Shown here: in pieces, positions 25,561 through 36,385 of the stretch | Position numbering within the stretch: the stretch's first letter is position 1 | Layout: each line of letters starts with the position of its first letter | Source of the DNA: Betaproteobacteria bacterium HGW-Betaproteobacteria-1 | GTDB taxonomy: Bacteria; Pseudomonadota; Gammaproteobacteria; Burkholderiales; Methylophilaceae | Length of the DNA: 64,000 nucleotides | NCBI GenBank assembly: GCA_002842435.1 | Contig: PHCX01000006.1 | Location: forward strand, 310,001-374,000 | Direction: 5' to 3' | Made by a program: the position numbers and the translations under genes | Notes under the pieces: generated by a model | Databases searched by the model: none | What the model was told of the DNA's origin: nothing | Seen by the model: the letters and a program-made list of their open reading frames with translations, nothing else

Positions 25561-25592
25561 AAAAACGCCTGATACATCAACTGTATCAGGCG
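25561..25592 (-). terminator. Rho-independent terminator after aroG
   Basis: A perfect 10-bp stem CGCCTGATAC/GTATCAGGCG (25566-25575 and 25583-25592) with a 7-base loop, followed on the minus strand by TTTTT. It ends the hisC-aroG transcript upstream of pqqA. Confidence 0.92.
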
Positions 25593-25612
25593 CCTTGAGA
25601 AGCTCATACAGA

Positions 25613-26692
25613 TTAATCCGCCTGTATCTTCGCCCTGCGGTTGCGCACGCCGCTTGCCAGCAATTCAAGCAGATCGACCGTATCCTGCCAGCCAAGGCAA
25701 GGGTCGGTGATGGACTTGCCGTATTCCAGCGTGCAGCCCGGCATGTGGTCCTGACGACCTTCGTGCAGGTGAGATTCCACCATCACACCCATGATGCGCT
25801 GATCTCCTGCGGATAACTGCTCGGCAATGTCAACTGCCACCTCCATCTGCTTCTTGTATTGCTTCTGGCTGTTGGCATGGCTGCAATCAATCATCAGCCT
25901 GGGTTCGATACCGGCTACTGCAAGTTCTGCGCAAGCAGCATCGACGCTGGCAGCATCGTAGTTCGGGGTTCTGCCGCCACGCAAGATCAAATGGCAGTCT
26001 TCATTCCCTGTAGTGGCGATGATCGCGGAACGTCCCTCCTTGGTGACAGACAGGAAATGATGCGGATTGGATGCCGTTCTGATGGCATCAATCGCAACCT
26101 TTACATTACCGTCCGTACCGTTCTTGAAACCTACCGGGCAGGAAAGCCCGGAAGACAATTCACGGTGCACCTGCGACTCCGTCGTACGCGCACCGATTGC
26201 GCCCCAGCTCACCAGGTCGGCGGTGTATTGCGGCGTTATCGTGTCGAGGAATTCCATGGCTGCCGGCATGCCCAGCTCATTCACATCCAGCAGAAACTTG
26301 CGGGCCTTTTCCAGACCTTCGTTGATGCGGTAACTGCCATCAAGGAAAGGGTCGTTGATCAGACCTTTCCAGCCCATGGTCGTACGTGGCTTCTCGAAAT
26401 AGACCCGCATGACGATCATCAAATCCGCAGCCAGACGCTTACGCACTTCCTTCAATCGGCGCGCGTATTCCAGACCGGCCTCGGTATCGTGGATGGAGCA
26501 TGGCCCGACCACTACCAGCATCCTGTCATCCGTACCGTGCAGGATGCGGTGAATGGCTGCACGCGCAGCCAGGATGTTATGTGTGGATTCCGTGCTCTCC
26601 TTGAGCTTGTCCAGCAGTTCCAGCGGCGTGATCAGATCCTTGATTTCGCGGATGCGAACATCGTCTGTCGCCAGTTTTTCGTATTCAGTCAT
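25613..26692 (-). CDS. aroG: 3-deoxy-7-phosphoheptulonate (DAHP) synthase, AroG/F/H type
   Basis: A 359-residue class I DAHP synthase, the first step of the shikimate pathway (PEP plus erythrose 4-phosphate). It has the family blocks VVVGPCSIHD (about 61-70), YFEKPRTTMGWKGLINDP, GAIGARTTESQVHRE and IDCSHANS. Closest in feel to E. coli AroG, but the feedback specificity (Phe, Tyr or Trp) cannot be told by eye. It is 11 bases after hisC and presumably cotranscribed with it. Confidence 0.93.
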   Translation of the reverse strand: MTEYEKLATDDVRIREIKDLITPLELLDKLKESTESTHNILAARAAIHRILHGTDDRMLVVVGPCSIHDTEAGLEYARRLKEVRKRLAADLMIVMRVYFEKPRTTMGWKGLINDPFLDGSYRINEGLEKARKFLLDVNELGMPAAMEFLDTITPQYTADLVSWGAIGARTTESQVHRELSSGLSCPVGFKNGTDGNVKVAIDAIRTASNPHHFLSVTKEGRSAIIATTGNEDCHLILRGGRTPNYDAASVDAACAELAVAGIEPRLMIDCSHANSQKQYKKQMEVAVDIAEQLSAGDQRIMGVMVESHLHEGRQDHMPGCTLEYGKSITDPCLGWQDTVDLLELLASGVRNRRAKIQAD

Positions 26693-26703
26693 GTAGTTAT
26701 ATT

Positions 26704-27813
26704 TTAATTACTGTTCTTCAATATGCTTTCCAGCACGTTCAGGAAGCGGGCATTCTCATCAAACAATCCGATGCTGACCCGCAGATATTCCGGCATGCCG
26801 TAGTTGGCGACAGGCCGTACAATCACGCCCTGCTCCAGAAGCCCGCGATTGATATCAGCCGCCTTGCCGACACGGACGCTGACAAAATTGCCGAACGAAG
26901 GAATGTATTCCAGACCCAGTGTATCGAAGCCTTGTGTCAATTGCAGCATGCCGGCGCGATTCAGGGCATAGCTACGCTCGACAAAATCATCATCGTTCAA
27001 TGAAGCCACAGCGGCTGCTTGCGCCACACTGTTGACATTGAACGGCTGACGCACGCGATTCATCATGTCCGCCACGCCGGGAGAAGCGACGCCATAACCG
27101 ATGCGTAAGCCTGCCAGGCCGTAAGCCTTGGAGAAGGTACGGGAAACGATCAGGTTGGAGAACTCCGCCAACCATTTGAAGCTTTCCGACTTTGATTCGC
27201 GCGGCATGTATTCGTCGTAAGCTTCATCCAGCACGACCAGCACTCGCTCCGGCACCTGTCGCAGGAAATCCAGCAAAAGCGATTTCTCCAGCATGGTACC
27301 GGTCGGATTGTTCGGATTCGCGATAAAGATCATGCGTGTATGTGGCGTCACTGCCGCCAGCATGGCTTCCAAATCGTGTCCGAAATCACGGGCGATGACT
27401 GTCACGCCCTTGGCACCCACGGCCTGGGTTGCCAGCGCATAAACGGCAAAAGCATGCTGCGAATATATGGCCTCGCTACCCGGCGTCAGAAATGCGCGCG
27501 CGGCCAATTCCAGAATGTCATTGGAGCCGTTGCCGAAGATCAGGGCTTCCGGTCGCAGGCCGAATTTCGTGCATACTGCATCCCGCAGCGCAAAGCCGCT
27601 GCCATCCGGATAACGTGCGATATCCTCCAAAGCCTCCTGCATTGCAAGATAAGCCTTGGGACTCGCCCCCAGGGGATTCTCGTTGGACGCAAGCTTGACG
27701 ATCTGATGCGGCTCGAGGCCCATCTCACGCGCAAGGTCGGATATCGGCTTGCCCGGTTGATAAGGAGCAATGGCACGAATGTAATCAGGCGCAAGTTCGC
27801 ACAATCCAGTCAC
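26704..27813 (-). CDS. hisC: Histidinol-phosphate/aromatic aminotransferase HisC
   Basis: A 369-residue PLP aminotransferase fold I. SNENPLG lies near residue 42 and the PLP lysine is in [12 protein letters not shown] (about 227-238). In gyrA-serC-pheA neighbourhoods this HisC paralogue is often used for aromatic amino acids as well as histidine (inference from context). The start [13 protein letters not shown] matches the family. A terminator lies just upstream, between it and pheA. Confidence 0.9.
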   Translation of the reverse strand: MTGLCELAPDYIRAIAPYQPGKPISDLAREMGLEPHQIVKLASNENPLGASPKAYLAMQEALEDIARYPDGSGFALRDAVCTKFGLRPEALIFGNGSNDILELAARAFLTPGSEAIYSQHAFAVYALATQAVGAKGVTVIARDFGHDLEAMLAAVTPHTRMIFIANPNNPTGTMLEKSLLLDFLRQVPERVLVVLDEAYDEYMPRESKSESFKWLAEFSNLIVSRTFSKAYGLAGLRIGYGVASPGVADMMNRVRQPFNVNSVAQAAAVASLNDDDFVERSYALNRAGMLQLTQGFDTLGLEYIPSFGNFVSVRVGKAADINRGLLEQGVIVRPVANYGMPEYLRVSIGLFDENARFLNVLESILKNSN

Positions 27814-27842
27814 AGAACACCTTCTCGCAGCTTGTTAAAAAT

Positions 27843-27863
27843 AAAAATGCGGCATTTAGCCGC
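27843..27863 (-). terminator. Rho-independent terminator after pheA
   Basis: A short stem GCGGC/GCCGC (27849-27853 and 27859-27863) with an ATTTA loop and a T-rich minus-strand tail (ATTTTTATTTTTA). The short stem makes it moderate, but the position is right. Confidence 0.68.
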
Positions 27864-27948
27864 TACGGTCGATTAATTATATCACCGCCAGTTATCAGGT
27901 CTGGTTCGGTAGCCGCACTCCGGGCCACCAGCACCCAAACAACAACCC

Positions 27949-29016
27949 TTAAACGACAGCGACCGGGTAGGAACCCAGCACCTTGAGCAGCGAGGCGCGC
28001 TTTTGCAATTCCGCCATGGCCGCTGCCACATTGGCATCCAGTTGATGGCCCTCGATATCGACGAAGAACACATATTCCCATACGCCTACCTTGGAAGGCC
28101 GCGATTCCAGTTTGGTCATGCTGACCTGATGGCGCGAAAGCGGCTCCAGCAGATCGACAATCGCGCCAGGAACGTTTCTGGTCGCCATCAGCAGCGAGGT
28201 CTTGTCCTTGCCTGAAGGTGCGACATCGTGACTGGACAGCACTAGAAAGCGCGTCGTGTTCTTCGGGTCATCCTCTATATTTTCGGCCAACAGATTGAGC
28301 CCGAACAACTCACCTGCCCGGCGGCTGGCAATCGCTGCCGCATTAGGTTCCGTAGCCGCCAGTCTGGCGGCTTCCGCATTACTGGCCACTGCCTGGCGCT
28401 CAACATCCTGAAGATGCTGATTCAGCCATTCATGACATTGCGCCAACGATTGCGCATGCGAATACAGCTTGCGAACCTGCTTCAGGTCCTTCTGCTTGCT
28501 CAACAGGTTGTGATGCACCGGCAAGGTCACTTCGCCGCAGATATGAGCGCTCGTCATCATCAACAGGTCCAGGGTTCTGCCGATGGCACCTTCGGTCGAG
28601 TTCTCGACCGGCACGACGCCATAATCAACCTTGCCCGCCTCTACCATGCGGAACACCTCATCGATGGAGACACATTCCACAGGTGCGGTCAGGCCGCCGA
28701 ACTGTTTGTTGGCAGCTTCTTCACTGAAAGTCCCCAAAGGACCCAGAAAGGCGACACTCAGTTCTTTTTCCAGCGCGCGGCAATTGGACATGACGCTACG
28801 GAAGATTGCGGCAACCGCTTCCGCCGACAACGGACCATGATTGTTATCGAGCAATCTGCGCAACACCTGTGCCTCGCGCTCGGGGCGATAAATCGGACCT
28901 TCACCCTTGATCGCGCCGATCTCGCGCGCATGCTCCGCACGCTCGTTGACCAGTTTCAACAGCTGGTCATCAATCGCATCAATACGGTCACGATGGCTTT
29001 TTAATTGATCGTCCAT
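27949..29016 (-). CDS. pheA: Bifunctional chorismate mutase/prephenate dehydratase (P-protein)
   Basis: A 355-residue phenylalanine pathway enzyme. AroQ-type chorismate mutase, about residues 1-90 (DDQLKSHRDRIDAID, EREAQVLRRL). Prephenate dehydratase, about 95-270 (FLGPLGTFSEEAA, VPVENSTEGAIGRTLDLL). C-terminal ACT domain with the ESRPSK motif for Phe feedback (about 305-310). The start at 29016 is chosen because an upstream in-frame ATG at 29031 overlaps serC and the family usually starts near DDQLK. It is downstream of serC with 7 bases between. Confidence 0.94.
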   Translation of the reverse strand: MDDQLKSHRDRIDAIDDQLLKLVNERAEHAREIGAIKGEGPIYRPEREAQVLRRLLDNNHGPLSAEAVAAIFRSVMSNCRALEKELSVAFLGPLGTFSEEAANKQFGGLTAPVECVSIDEVFRMVEAGKVDYGVVPVENSTEGAIGRTLDLLMMTSAHICGEVTLPVHHNLLSKQKDLKQVRKLYSHAQSLAQCHEWLNQHLQDVERQAVASNAEAARLAATEPNAAAIASRRAGELFGLNLLAENIEDDPKNTTRFLVLSSHDVAPSGKDKTSLLMATRNVPGAIVDLLEPLSRHQVSMTKLESRPSKVGVWEYVFFVDIEGHQLDANVAAAMAELQKRASLLKVLGSYPVAVV

Positions 29017-29023
29017 ATGCTCT

Positions 29024-30106
29024 TCAGGCATTCGCCTGTTCAAACTCCTGCATAAACTGCAACAAGGCCTGCACACCCTCGACCGGCATCGCATTGTAGA
29101 GCGATGCACGCATGCCGCCCACCAGCTTGTGCCCCTTCAACTGCAACAGGCCACGCTGCCCGGCCAGCTGCAGAAAGTCAGCATCCAGTCCGGCCTTGTT
29201 GAGGGTAAACGGTATGTTCATGCGCGAACGATTCTCTACCGCGACCGGCGAATGATAGAAATCCGAAGCGTCGAGATAATCATAAAGCAATGCAGACTTC
29301 AATATATTGGTTTTTTCCATGGCAGCAAGACCGCCACGCGCCTTCAACCACTTGAACACCAGACCGGCGATATAAATGGCAAAGGTCGGCGGCGTGTTGT
29401 ACATGGAACCGTTATCGGCATGAATCCTGTAATCCAGCATGGTTGGCGTGCCTGCGGCAGCATGCCCGATTAAGTCATCACGCACGATGACGATGGTCAG
29501 GCCGGCTGGCCCGATGTTCTTCTGCGCACCGGCATAGATCAGGCCATAACGGCTGACATCGATCGGACGCGACAGGATGTGCGAGGACATATCAGCCACC
29601 AGCGGCACATCGCCGGTTTCCGGCGTCCAGAATATCTCGACCCCACCTATGGTCTCGTTCGAGGTGTAATGCACATAGGCTGCGTCCTCGCTCAACTGCC
29701 AGGCGTCCTGTGCGGGCGCATATGTGAAATTCCTGTCAGCCGAAGATGCCGCGACATTGACCTCGCAGAACCTGCCCGCTTCGGCAATGGCTTTTTCCGA
29801 CCAGATACCGGTACTGACATAATCCGCCTTGCTTCTGCCACGTAGCAGATTGAGCGGAATCATGGAAAACTGCAGATGCGCGCCGCCCTGCAGGAACAGC
29901 ACCTTGTAATTCGCAGGGATCTGCAGCAATTCACGGAAATCCGCTTCCGCCTCGCTGGCGATCTGCAGGAACTCCTTGCCGCGGTGCGACATCTCCATGA
30001 CCGACATGCCGGAACCATGCCAATCCAGCATTTCCTCACGCGCCTGCGTCAAGACTTCCTTGGGCAGGACAGCAGGACCGGCAGAAAAATTGTAGACCGG
30101 GCTCAT
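29024..30106 (-). CDS. serC: Phosphoserine aminotransferase
   Basis: A 360-residue PLP enzyme making phosphoserine from 3-phosphohydroxypyruvate and glutamate, also needed in pyridoxine synthesis. It begins [15 protein letters not shown] and has the [14 protein letters not shown] block and the PLP lysine in [13 protein letters not shown] (about 195-207). The ATG at 30106 is 4 bases after the gyrA stop; a longer frame into gyrA is unlikely. gyrA-serC-pheA is a conserved proteobacterial order. Confidence 0.95.
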   Translation of the reverse strand: MSPVYNFSAGPAVLPKEVLTQAREEMLDWHGSGMSVMEMSHRGKEFLQIASEAEADFRELLQIPANYKVLFLQGGAHLQFSMIPLNLLRGRSKADYVSTGIWSEKAIAEAGRFCEVNVAASSADRNFTYAPAQDAWQLSEDAAYVHYTSNETIGGVEIFWTPETGDVPLVADMSSHILSRPIDVSRYGLIYAGAQKNIGPAGLTIVIVRDDLIGHAAAGTPTMLDYRIHADNGSMYNTPPTFAIYIAGLVFKWLKARGGLAAMEKTNILKSALLYDYLDASDFYHSPVAVENRSRMNIPFTLNKAGLDADFLQLAGQRGLLQLKGHKLVGGMRASLYNAMPVEGVQALLQFMQEFEQANA

Positions 30107-30110
30107 GGGA

Positions 30111-32660
30111 TCAGGCTTCGGACTCGTCATCGGTTTCCACGATCTTTTCCAGACCGGAGAGTTTCTCACCCGCGCCCAGATTGATCAATGTCACGCCCTG
30201 TGTCGCACGACCCAGTTCACGGATCTCCTTGACGCGGGTACGAATCAGCACACCACCAGTGGTGATCAGCATGATCTCATCCTCGTCATTGACCAGCCTT
30301 GCTGCGACGACAGTGCCGTTGCGCTCACTGGTTGCAATCGCCTTGACGCCCTGGGTACCACGGCCCGAGTGGCGGAACTCCTTCAACACGGTGCGCTTGC
30401 CGTAGCCGTTCTCGGTAGCTACCAAAAGGGTCTCTTCTTCATTCTGTGCTATCAGCAGCGAAATCACCTGCTGCTTGGCCGGCAGTTTCATGCCGCGCAC
30501 ACCGCGGGTTGCACGGCCCATGGGGCGTACATGTTCCTCATCAAACCAGACAGCCTTGCCGCCATCCGATACCAGCACGATATCGTTATCGCCATTGGTG
30601 ATTTCTGCTCCGATGAGGAAATCGCTTTCATCCAGATTGATGGCGATGATGCCGGACTTGCGCGGGTTGGAGAACTCGACCAGCGAGGTTTTCTTGACCG
30701 TACCTGCCGCTGTTGCCATGAAGACGAACCGATTTTCGTCGAACTCCTTGACGGAGAGAATGGCATTGATCTTCTCGCCCTCTTCCAGCGGGAACAGGTT
30801 GACGATAGGCTTGCCGCGGCTGGCACGACCGCCCTGCGGCACTTCGTAGACCTTGAGCCAGTAGACGCGGCCACGACTTGAGAAACAGAGAATATAGTCG
30901 TGCGTATTGGCGACGAACATCTTGTCGATAAAGTCGTCTTCCTTGGTGCCTGCCGCCTGTTTGCCGCGGCCGCCGCGACGTTGGGCACGATATTCATCCA
31001 GCGGCTGGGATTTGACGTAACCGGTGTGTGACAGCGTGACAACGACGTCCTGCGGCGTGATCAGGTCTTCCAGTGAAAGATCCTGCGTATTCTGCACGAT
31101 CTCGCTGCGGCGCTTGTCACCGAACTGCTGACGGATGGCAGAAAGCTCCTGCACGATGATTTCAGTCACTCTTTCGGCTCTGGCCAGGATATCCAACAGA
31201 TCAGTGATGACGTCCATCACCTCCTTGTATTCATTGACGATCTTGTCCTGCTCGAGCCCTGTCAGGCGTTGCAGACGCATCTGCAGGATTTCCTGAGCTT
31301 GCACATCGGACAAGCGATAGCCCTTGGGTGTCAGACCGAAGTCGACCGACAGGCCTTCAGGACGCGAGGCATCGGAAGCAGCACGTTTCAGCATCTCCTC
31401 CACCACCGGCGAGGTCCAAGTACGTGACATCAATTCACGTTTGGCATCAGGTGGCGTAGGCGCTGCCTTGATCAGGGCGATCATCTCGTCCACATTGGCC
31501 AAAGCCACCGCCAGGCCTTCCAGCACATGGCCGCGCTCGCGGGCCTTGCGCAATTCAAATACCGTACGGCGTGTGACGACTTCACGACGATGACGCAGGA
31601 AGGCTTCCAGCATCTGCTTCAGATTCAGCAGGCGCGGCTGACCATCCAGCAGCGCCACCATGTTCATGCCGAAGGTGTCCTGCAACTGGGTCTGCTTGTA
31701 CAGATTGTTGAGAATGACCTCGGGCACTTCGCCACGCTTCAGCTCGATCACCACGCGCATGCCGGATTTATCCGATTCATCGCGCAGGTCGGAGATGCCC
31801 TCGATCTTCTTCTCGTTGACCAGTTCCGCGATCTTTTCGATCAGCGTCTTCTTGTTGACCTGATACGGCAGTTCATCAATGATGATGGCTTGGCGATCAC
31901 CCTTGCCAATATCCTCGAAATGCGTACGGCCGCGCATGACTACACGACCGCGGCCGGTACGGTAACCTTCCTTGACTCCCACGGTACCGTAGATGATACC
32001 GGCAGTCGGAAAGTCAGGTGCCGGAATGATGTCTATCAGTTCATCGACTGAAGTTTCCGGATTCTGCAGCAACAGCAGACAGGCATCCAGCACCTCATTC
32101 AGGTTATGTGGCGGGATATTGGTCGCCATGCCGACTGCAATGCCGGAACTGCCATTGATCAACAGGTTGGGGATACGTGCCGGCATGATGAGCGGCTCGT
32201 GCTCGGAGCCGTCATAGTTGGGACCGAAATCCACGGTCTCCTTGTCGATATCCGCCAGCAACTCGTGCGCGATTCGCGCCATGCGGATTTCGGTATAACG
32301 CATCGCCGCGGCGTTATCGCCGTCGACCGAACCGAAGTTACCCTGTCCATCCACCAGCATGTAGCGCAATGAAAAATCCTGCGCCATACGGACGATCGTG
32401 TCATAGACGGCCGTATCACCATGCGGGTGATACTTACCGATAACGTCACCAACAATACGCGCAGATTTCTTGTAGGCACGGTTCCAGTCATTACTGAGCT
32501 CGTGCATGGCATAAAGAACTCGCCTGTGCACCGGCTTAAGACCGTCACGCACGTCAGGCAAGGCACGTCCCACGATCACACTCATGGCGTAATCGAGATA
32601 CGACCTGCGCATCTCGTCTTCAAGGCTGATAGGAAGGGTTTCTTTTGCGAATTGTTCCAT
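30111..32660 (-). CDS. gyrA: DNA gyrase subunit A
   Basis: An 849-residue type II topoisomerase subunit. It has an N-terminal breakage-reunion domain with the active-site Tyr122 (AAMRYTE) and a C-terminal beta-pinwheel with the GyrA box QRRGGRG (about 560-566). The quinolone-determining region reads [10 protein letters not shown], with Thr at position 83 and Asp at 87, so the Ser83 of E. coli is naturally Thr. Start [10 protein letters not shown]. It heads the gyrA-serC-pheA run on the minus strand. Confidence 0.97.
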   Translation of the reverse strand: MEQFAKETLPISLEDEMRRSYLDYAMSVIVGRALPDVRDGLKPVHRRVLYAMHELSNDWNRAYKKSARIVGDVIGKYHPHGDTAVYDTIVRMAQDFSLRYMLVDGQGNFGSVDGDNAAAMRYTEIRMARIAHELLADIDKETVDFGPNYDGSEHEPLIMPARIPNLLINGSSGIAVGMATNIPPHNLNEVLDACLLLLQNPETSVDELIDIIPAPDFPTAGIIYGTVGVKEGYRTGRGRVVMRGRTHFEDIGKGDRQAIIIDELPYQVNKKTLIEKIAELVNEKKIEGISDLRDESDKSGMRVVIELKRGEVPEVILNNLYKQTQLQDTFGMNMVALLDGQPRLLNLKQMLEAFLRHRREVVTRRTVFELRKARERGHVLEGLAVALANVDEMIALIKAAPTPPDAKRELMSRTWTSPVVEEMLKRAASDASRPEGLSVDFGLTPKGYRLSDVQAQEILQMRLQRLTGLEQDKIVNEYKEVMDVITDLLDILARAERVTEIIVQELSAIRQQFGDKRRSEIVQNTQDLSLEDLITPQDVVVTLSHTGYVKSQPLDEYRAQRRGGRGKQAAGTKEDDFIDKMFVANTHDYILCFSSRGRVYWLKVYEVPQGGRASRGKPIVNLFPLEEGEKINAILSVKEFDENRFVFMATAAGTVKKTSLVEFSNPRKSGIIAINLDESDFLIGAEITNGDNDIVLVSDGGKAVWFDEEHVRPMGRATRGVRGMKLPAKQQVISLLIAQNEEETLLVATENGYGKRTVLKEFRHSGRGTQGVKAIATSERNGTVVAARLVNDEDEIMLITTGGVLIRTRVKEIRELGRATQGVTLINLGAGEKLSGLEKIVETDDESEA

Positions 32661-32697
32661 ATTGGCTATCGGCTTAACTGGTGACTTAAAGGTAGGG

Positions 32698-32706
32698 ATT
32701 CTAGCA
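32698..32706 (-). promoter_or_regulatory. Possible extended -10 promoter of gyrA
   Basis: On the minus strand TGCTAGAAT reads as a TGn extension plus TAGAAT, about 40 bases upstream of the gyrA ATG. No good -35 at normal spacing is seen, which extended -10 promoters tolerate. Confidence 0.4.
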
Positions 32707-32842
32707 TGATACGACCGTCAAATCATGCCTGATTGCAACTGACTTCACGCCTTTGCCGGCGCGGCTTCCAATGAATTTCGGACGGACCTGCCAGCACAGA
32801 AAAAAACAGCCTGTCACCGACTGACGAAAACATGCCAGGATA

Positions 32843-32877
32843 AAACAGAAACGGGGCAATTTGCCCCGTTTCTGTTT
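32843..32877 (-). terminator. Rho-independent terminator after the stress-protein gene
   Basis: A long stem AAACAGAAACGGGGCA/TGCCCCGTTTCTGTTT with a very short loop, followed by a minus-strand GTTTTATCC. It is nearly symmetric, so it may work in both directions. Confidence 0.88.
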
Positions 32878-32998
32878 ATAAGCAAGTCCAGCGTATGCTG
32901 ACAGAATTTTGCATCAACCACCTGCTGGCCATATGCATTTTCCTCGATCTCGCACTGCGATGATCAGGACACCCTCAATCATCAACTGCCAATTGCAA

Positions 32999-33289
32999 TT
33001 ACTCACCGAACTTCTTGCGCGCTTCAGCTAGCGCATGCCTGATACTTGCCCAAGCCTCATCACCGCCTTTGCGCAGCTCCTGCCAGGCATCTCCGGCCGA
33101 GTCCTGGATCTCCTTCAGCTTGATTCTGGCTTCGTCACGCTTGGCACGCAACAGGGTCAGCTGTTCGTCAGCCTTGACGCGCAGCTCTGCGTCCATCTTG
33201 CGCCCACGCTCCTCCAGTACATCGATATCAGCACTCCACTCATCCAATTGAATTTTCAGTTTTTCAACATATTCGTCTTTTACACTCAT
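32999..33289 (-). CDS. Small coiled-coil protein, sll1863-like stress family
   Basis: A 96-residue, highly charged helical protein with a continuous coiled-coil pattern and no membrane segment. The C-terminal GDAWQELRKGGDEAWASIRHA pattern is like that of sll1863-type stress-response proteins. The role is not known. It lies about 90 bases downstream of metZ and before a strong terminator. Confidence 0.75.
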   Translation of the reverse strand: MSVKDEYVEKLKIQLDEWSADIDVLEERGRKMDAELRVKADEQLTLLRAKRDEARIKLKEIQDSAGDAWQELRKGGDEAWASIRHALAEARKKFGE

Positions 33290-33380
33290 GCTCCAGCTCC
33301 TTCCTAGTTAAAAAAACAGGTTCAACAACAAGTGTGACACATACAGCATTGAGAAGTGCAAAGATTCAGGCGCAAATATT

Positions 33381-34550
33381 TCAACGACTCAGCAAAGCCA
33401 GGTCCGCCTTGAGATCATCAATATGCTCCAGGCCTACGGCGATGCGCACCAGGCCATCCCCTATACCTGCCGCCGCCCTTGCCTCCGCGCTCACACGGCT
33501 GTGGGTGGTAGTCGCCGGGTGTGTAATCGTGCTCTTGGCATCGCCCAGATTGGCAGTAATGGAAATCATGCGAGTCGAATCGATCAGACACCAGGCGGCA
33601 TCCTTGCCGCCCTTCACATCGAATGAAACAATGGCTCCGCCGCTCTTCTGCTGCTTCATCGCCAGCGCGTGCTGCGGATGCGAAACCAGGCCCGGATAAT
33701 ATACCCGGCTGACACTAGCCTGCTGCTCCAACCACTGCGCGAGTTCCAGTGCATTGCGCGCATGCGCCTCCATACGCACATGCAGGGTCTCCAGCCCCTT
33801 GAGGAAGACCCATGCATTGAACGCACTCAGGCTCGGACCAGCAGTTCTCAGGAATCCGTAAACCGGTTCCAGCACATCCTTTTTACCCAGTACAGCACCA
33901 CCGAGGCAACGCCCCTGGCCATCGATATACTTGGTTGCCGAATGGATGATGATATCCGCACCCAGGCTCAGGGGTTTCTGCAATGCAGGCGTGCAAAAAC
34001 AGTTATCAACCACCAGCAACGCACCGGCAGCATGGGCAATACCAGCCAGCTCGGCAATATCGCAGACTTCAGTCAGCGGATTGGACGGCGTTTCAACAAA
34101 GAACAGCTTGGTGTTGGGCCGCACTGCCGCCTTCCACTCCTCGGGATCGGTCAGCGAAACAAATGTCGTCTGCAGACCCCAGCGCTGCAGAATATTGCTG
34201 AACAGCTGCACGGATGTACCAAAGATGCTGCGCGAAGCCACCACATGATCGCCGGCAGAACAAAGGCCCATGACGCATGCCAGGATCGCGGACATGCCGG
34301 AAGAAGTAGCCACACAGAACTCGGCGCCTTCGAGCGCGGCCAGCTTGTTCTGGAACATGGTTACTGTCGGATTGGTAAAGCGGGAGTAGATATTGCCCGG
34401 CTCCTGTCCACCGAACCGTGCAGCCGCCTGCGCGGCATCCTTGAAAACGAAGCTGGAGGTGAGGAACATCGCCTCGGAATTCTCACCGAACTCCGTATGT
34501 TCACTACCCGCCCTTACACCCAGCGTCTCTGGCTGCCATTGGTTGCTCAT
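33381..34550 (-). CDS. metZ: O-succinylhomoserine sulfhydrylase
   Basis: A 389-residue Cys/Met-metabolism PLP enzyme that makes homocysteine from O-succinylhomoserine and sulfide. It has the YSRFTNPTV block (about 56-64), the PLP lysine in IIHSATKYIDGQGR (about 205) and GDAKSTITHPA near 340. Start at 34550 (MSNQWQPETLG); an earlier ATG at 34565 adds five residues. It uses the sulfide produced by the cys cluster elsewhere in the window. A structured leader precedes it. Confidence 0.93.
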   Translation of the reverse strand: MSNQWQPETLGVRAGSEHTEFGENSEAMFLTSSFVFKDAAQAAARFGGQEPGNIYSRFTNPTVTMFQNKLAALEGAEFCVATSSGMSAILACVMGLCSAGDHVVASRSIFGTSVQLFSNILQRWGLQTTFVSLTDPEEWKAAVRPNTKLFFVETPSNPLTEVCDIAELAGIAHAAGALLVVDNCFCTPALQKPLSLGADIIIHSATKYIDGQGRCLGGAVLGKKDVLEPVYGFLRTAGPSLSAFNAWVFLKGLETLHVRMEAHARNALELAQWLEQQASVSRVYYPGLVSHPQHALAMKQQKSGGAIVSFDVKGGKDAAWCLIDSTRMISITANLGDAKSTITHPATTTHSRVSAEARAAAGIGDGLVRIAVGLEHIDDLKADLALLSR

Positions 34551-34600
34551 TGCAATACCTTTCAAAACTGTCTAATCATGTTCTCAAAAATGGCGGGCAT

Positions 34601-34699
34601 AAAAAAACCCGCTCAGCGTTGCTAAAGTCAGCTTGGCCAAAACGGGTTTTGCATTACATAACTCGCTTTAGCTGAATTTATAACGCGCTCGCAAGCTGA
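34601..34699 (-). terminator. purF terminator or attenuator-like leader of metZ
   Basis: On the minus strand AAAACCCG pairs with CGGGTTTT, the 3' arm ending in a run of seven T (34601-34653 region). Upstream segments CTCAGC, GCTAAAG and AAGCTG are each complementary to parts of the terminator hairpin (GCTGAG, CTTTAGC, CAGCTT), so an alternative fold is conceivable. At least a purF-metZ terminator is supported; regulation is speculative. Confidence 0.55.
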
Positions 34700-34782
34700 G
34701 TTAGTGCTGTTAAAAGACATTTCGCAGCACGCTCAAATCAGCGCAGGTTCAATCTTAGTCCTCCGCGGCTCTTGCCGTCAAG

Positions 34783-36324
34783 TCAGGCCGGCTCCTCTTC
34801 ATGCTCCTTGGCAGAAACCAGATTCAGATCCAGCTGCGTGCTCGAATTCGCCGGTTTTCTGTGCTTATGGTCTTCGCCACGGGCAGATTCGATTTCACTC
34901 AAATAGGCTTCATCGATGTCGCCGGTCACATAATTGCCGTCAAAACAGGAACAGTCGAAGAACTCGATATCCGGATTACTCAGCTGTACAGCCTTGATCA
35001 GCGCATCCAGGTCCTGATAAATCAGCGCGTCTGCGCCGATTTCCTTGCAGATTTCCTCATCCGTGCGGCCAGTGGCAAGCAATTCATCGCGCGTAGGCAT
35101 GTCAATGCCATACACATTGGGGAAACGTACCGGAGGCGCAGCAGAAGCAAAGTAGACCTTGTTGGCACCCGCGTCGCGAGCCATCTGCACGATCTGCTGC
35201 GAAGTCGTTCCTCGCACGATGGAATCATCGACCAGCAGCACATTCTTGCCCTTGAACTCCATGCCGATCGGATTCAGTTTCTGGCGTACCGATTTCTTGC
35301 GCAGTGCCTGGCCCGGCATAATGAAGGTGCGGCCTATATAGCGATTCTTGATGAAACCTTCTCGATATGTGAGATTCAGGGCATTGGCCAGTTGCAGCGC
35401 ACTGGGCCGGCTGGTATCGGGAATAGGAATAACAACATCGATCTGCAGATCTTTCCATTCGCGGTGAATTTTTTCCGCAAGACTCTCTCCCATGTGCAGA
35501 CGGGTCTGGTATACCGACACACTGTCGATCACCGAATCAGGGCGTGCAAGATAGACATATTCGAAGATACATGGGGTCAACTTGGGATTCACTGCACATT
35601 GGCGCGAATAGAAATTGCCGTCCATGTCGATAAAGATGGCCTCGCCCGGCTCGACGTCACGCAGCAGCGTAAAGCCCAACACATCCAGCGCGACACTCTC
35701 GGATGCGACGACATACTCAACACCCTCCGCAGTCTCGTTCTTGCCGATCACCAATGGCCGGATACCATGCGGATCACGGAAGGCAAGCAGGCCAAAATTG
35801 GCGATCATGGCAACCACGCCATAGGCACCCTTGCAACGCTTGTGCACGCCAGACACGGCCTCGAACACCATGTCCGTATTCAATACGGCATTGTGCGCGG
35901 TGCGCTCGATCTCGTGCGCCAGTACATTAAGCAGCACCTCGGAATCGGAATTCGTATTGATATGGCGCAGGTCCTGCCTGAACATTTCCTGCTTGAGCTG
36001 GGCAGAGTTGGTCAGATTACCATTGTGACCGAGCACAATGCCAAATGGTGAGTTGACATAGAAAGGTTGGGCTTCAGCAGCGGATGATGAGCCCGCTGTA
36101 GGATAACGTACATGCGCTATGCCGGCATTACCGACCAGACTGCGCATATGCCGGGTCTGGAACACGTCCTGTACCAGACCATTGCTTTTATGCATGTAGA
36201 AAGTATTGCCGTCGCACGTGACGATACCGGCAGCATCCTGACCGCGATGCTGCAACACCAGCAATCCGTCATACAGCAACTGATTGACCGGGCTTTTACT
36301 GACTACTCCAATGATTCCGCACAT
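34783..36324 (-). CDS. purF: Amidophosphoribosyltransferase
   Basis: A 513-residue enzyme, the first step of purine synthesis (PRPP plus glutamine to phosphoribosylamine). It starts MCGIIGVV, so Cys2 becomes the N-terminal glutaminase nucleophile after Met removal. The PRPP-binding motif [14 protein letters not shown] lies at about 360-373. The length is normal. It follows cvpA as in many proteobacteria (cvpA-purF). Confidence 0.96.
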   Translation of the reverse strand: MCGIIGVVSKSPVNQLLYDGLLVLQHRGQDAAGIVTCDGNTFYMHKSNGLVQDVFQTRHMRSLVGNAGIAHVRYPTAGSSSAAEAQPFYVNSPFGIVLGHNGNLTNSAQLKQEMFRQDLRHINTNSDSEVLLNVLAHEIERTAHNAVLNTDMVFEAVSGVHKRCKGAYGVVAMIANFGLLAFRDPHGIRPLVIGKNETAEGVEYVVASESVALDVLGFTLLRDVEPGEAIFIDMDGNFYSRQCAVNPKLTPCIFEYVYLARPDSVIDSVSVYQTRLHMGESLAEKIHREWKDLQIDVVIPIPDTSRPSALQLANALNLTYREGFIKNRYIGRTFIMPGQALRKKSVRQKLNPIGMEFKGKNVLLVDDSIVRGTTSQQIVQMARDAGANKVYFASAAPPVRFPNVYGIDMPTRDELLATGRTDEEICKEIGADALIYQDLDALIKAVQLSNPDIEFFDCSCFDGNYVTGDIDEAYLSEIESARGEDHKHRKPANSSTQLDLNLVSAKEHEEEPA

Positions 36325-36385
36325 TAATCAAACATCCAATAAACTAAAATCTGTTAAGCCGATTGAGCCAATCCAGTTGCTCAAT

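Larger units (their letters stand above)
32661..32998. other. gyrA upstream intergenic region
   Basis: About 340 bases without a gene. The gyrA-proximal part holds an extended -10 candidate at 32698-32706, and a strong hairpin at 32843-32877 ends the stress-protein gene. The remaining 120 bases (32878-32998) show nothing I recognise. Confidence 0.6.

Noticed and set aside
34801..36051. 416-codon plus-strand frame opposite purF
   Set aside because: Purely antisense to the conserved purF; no domain recognised.
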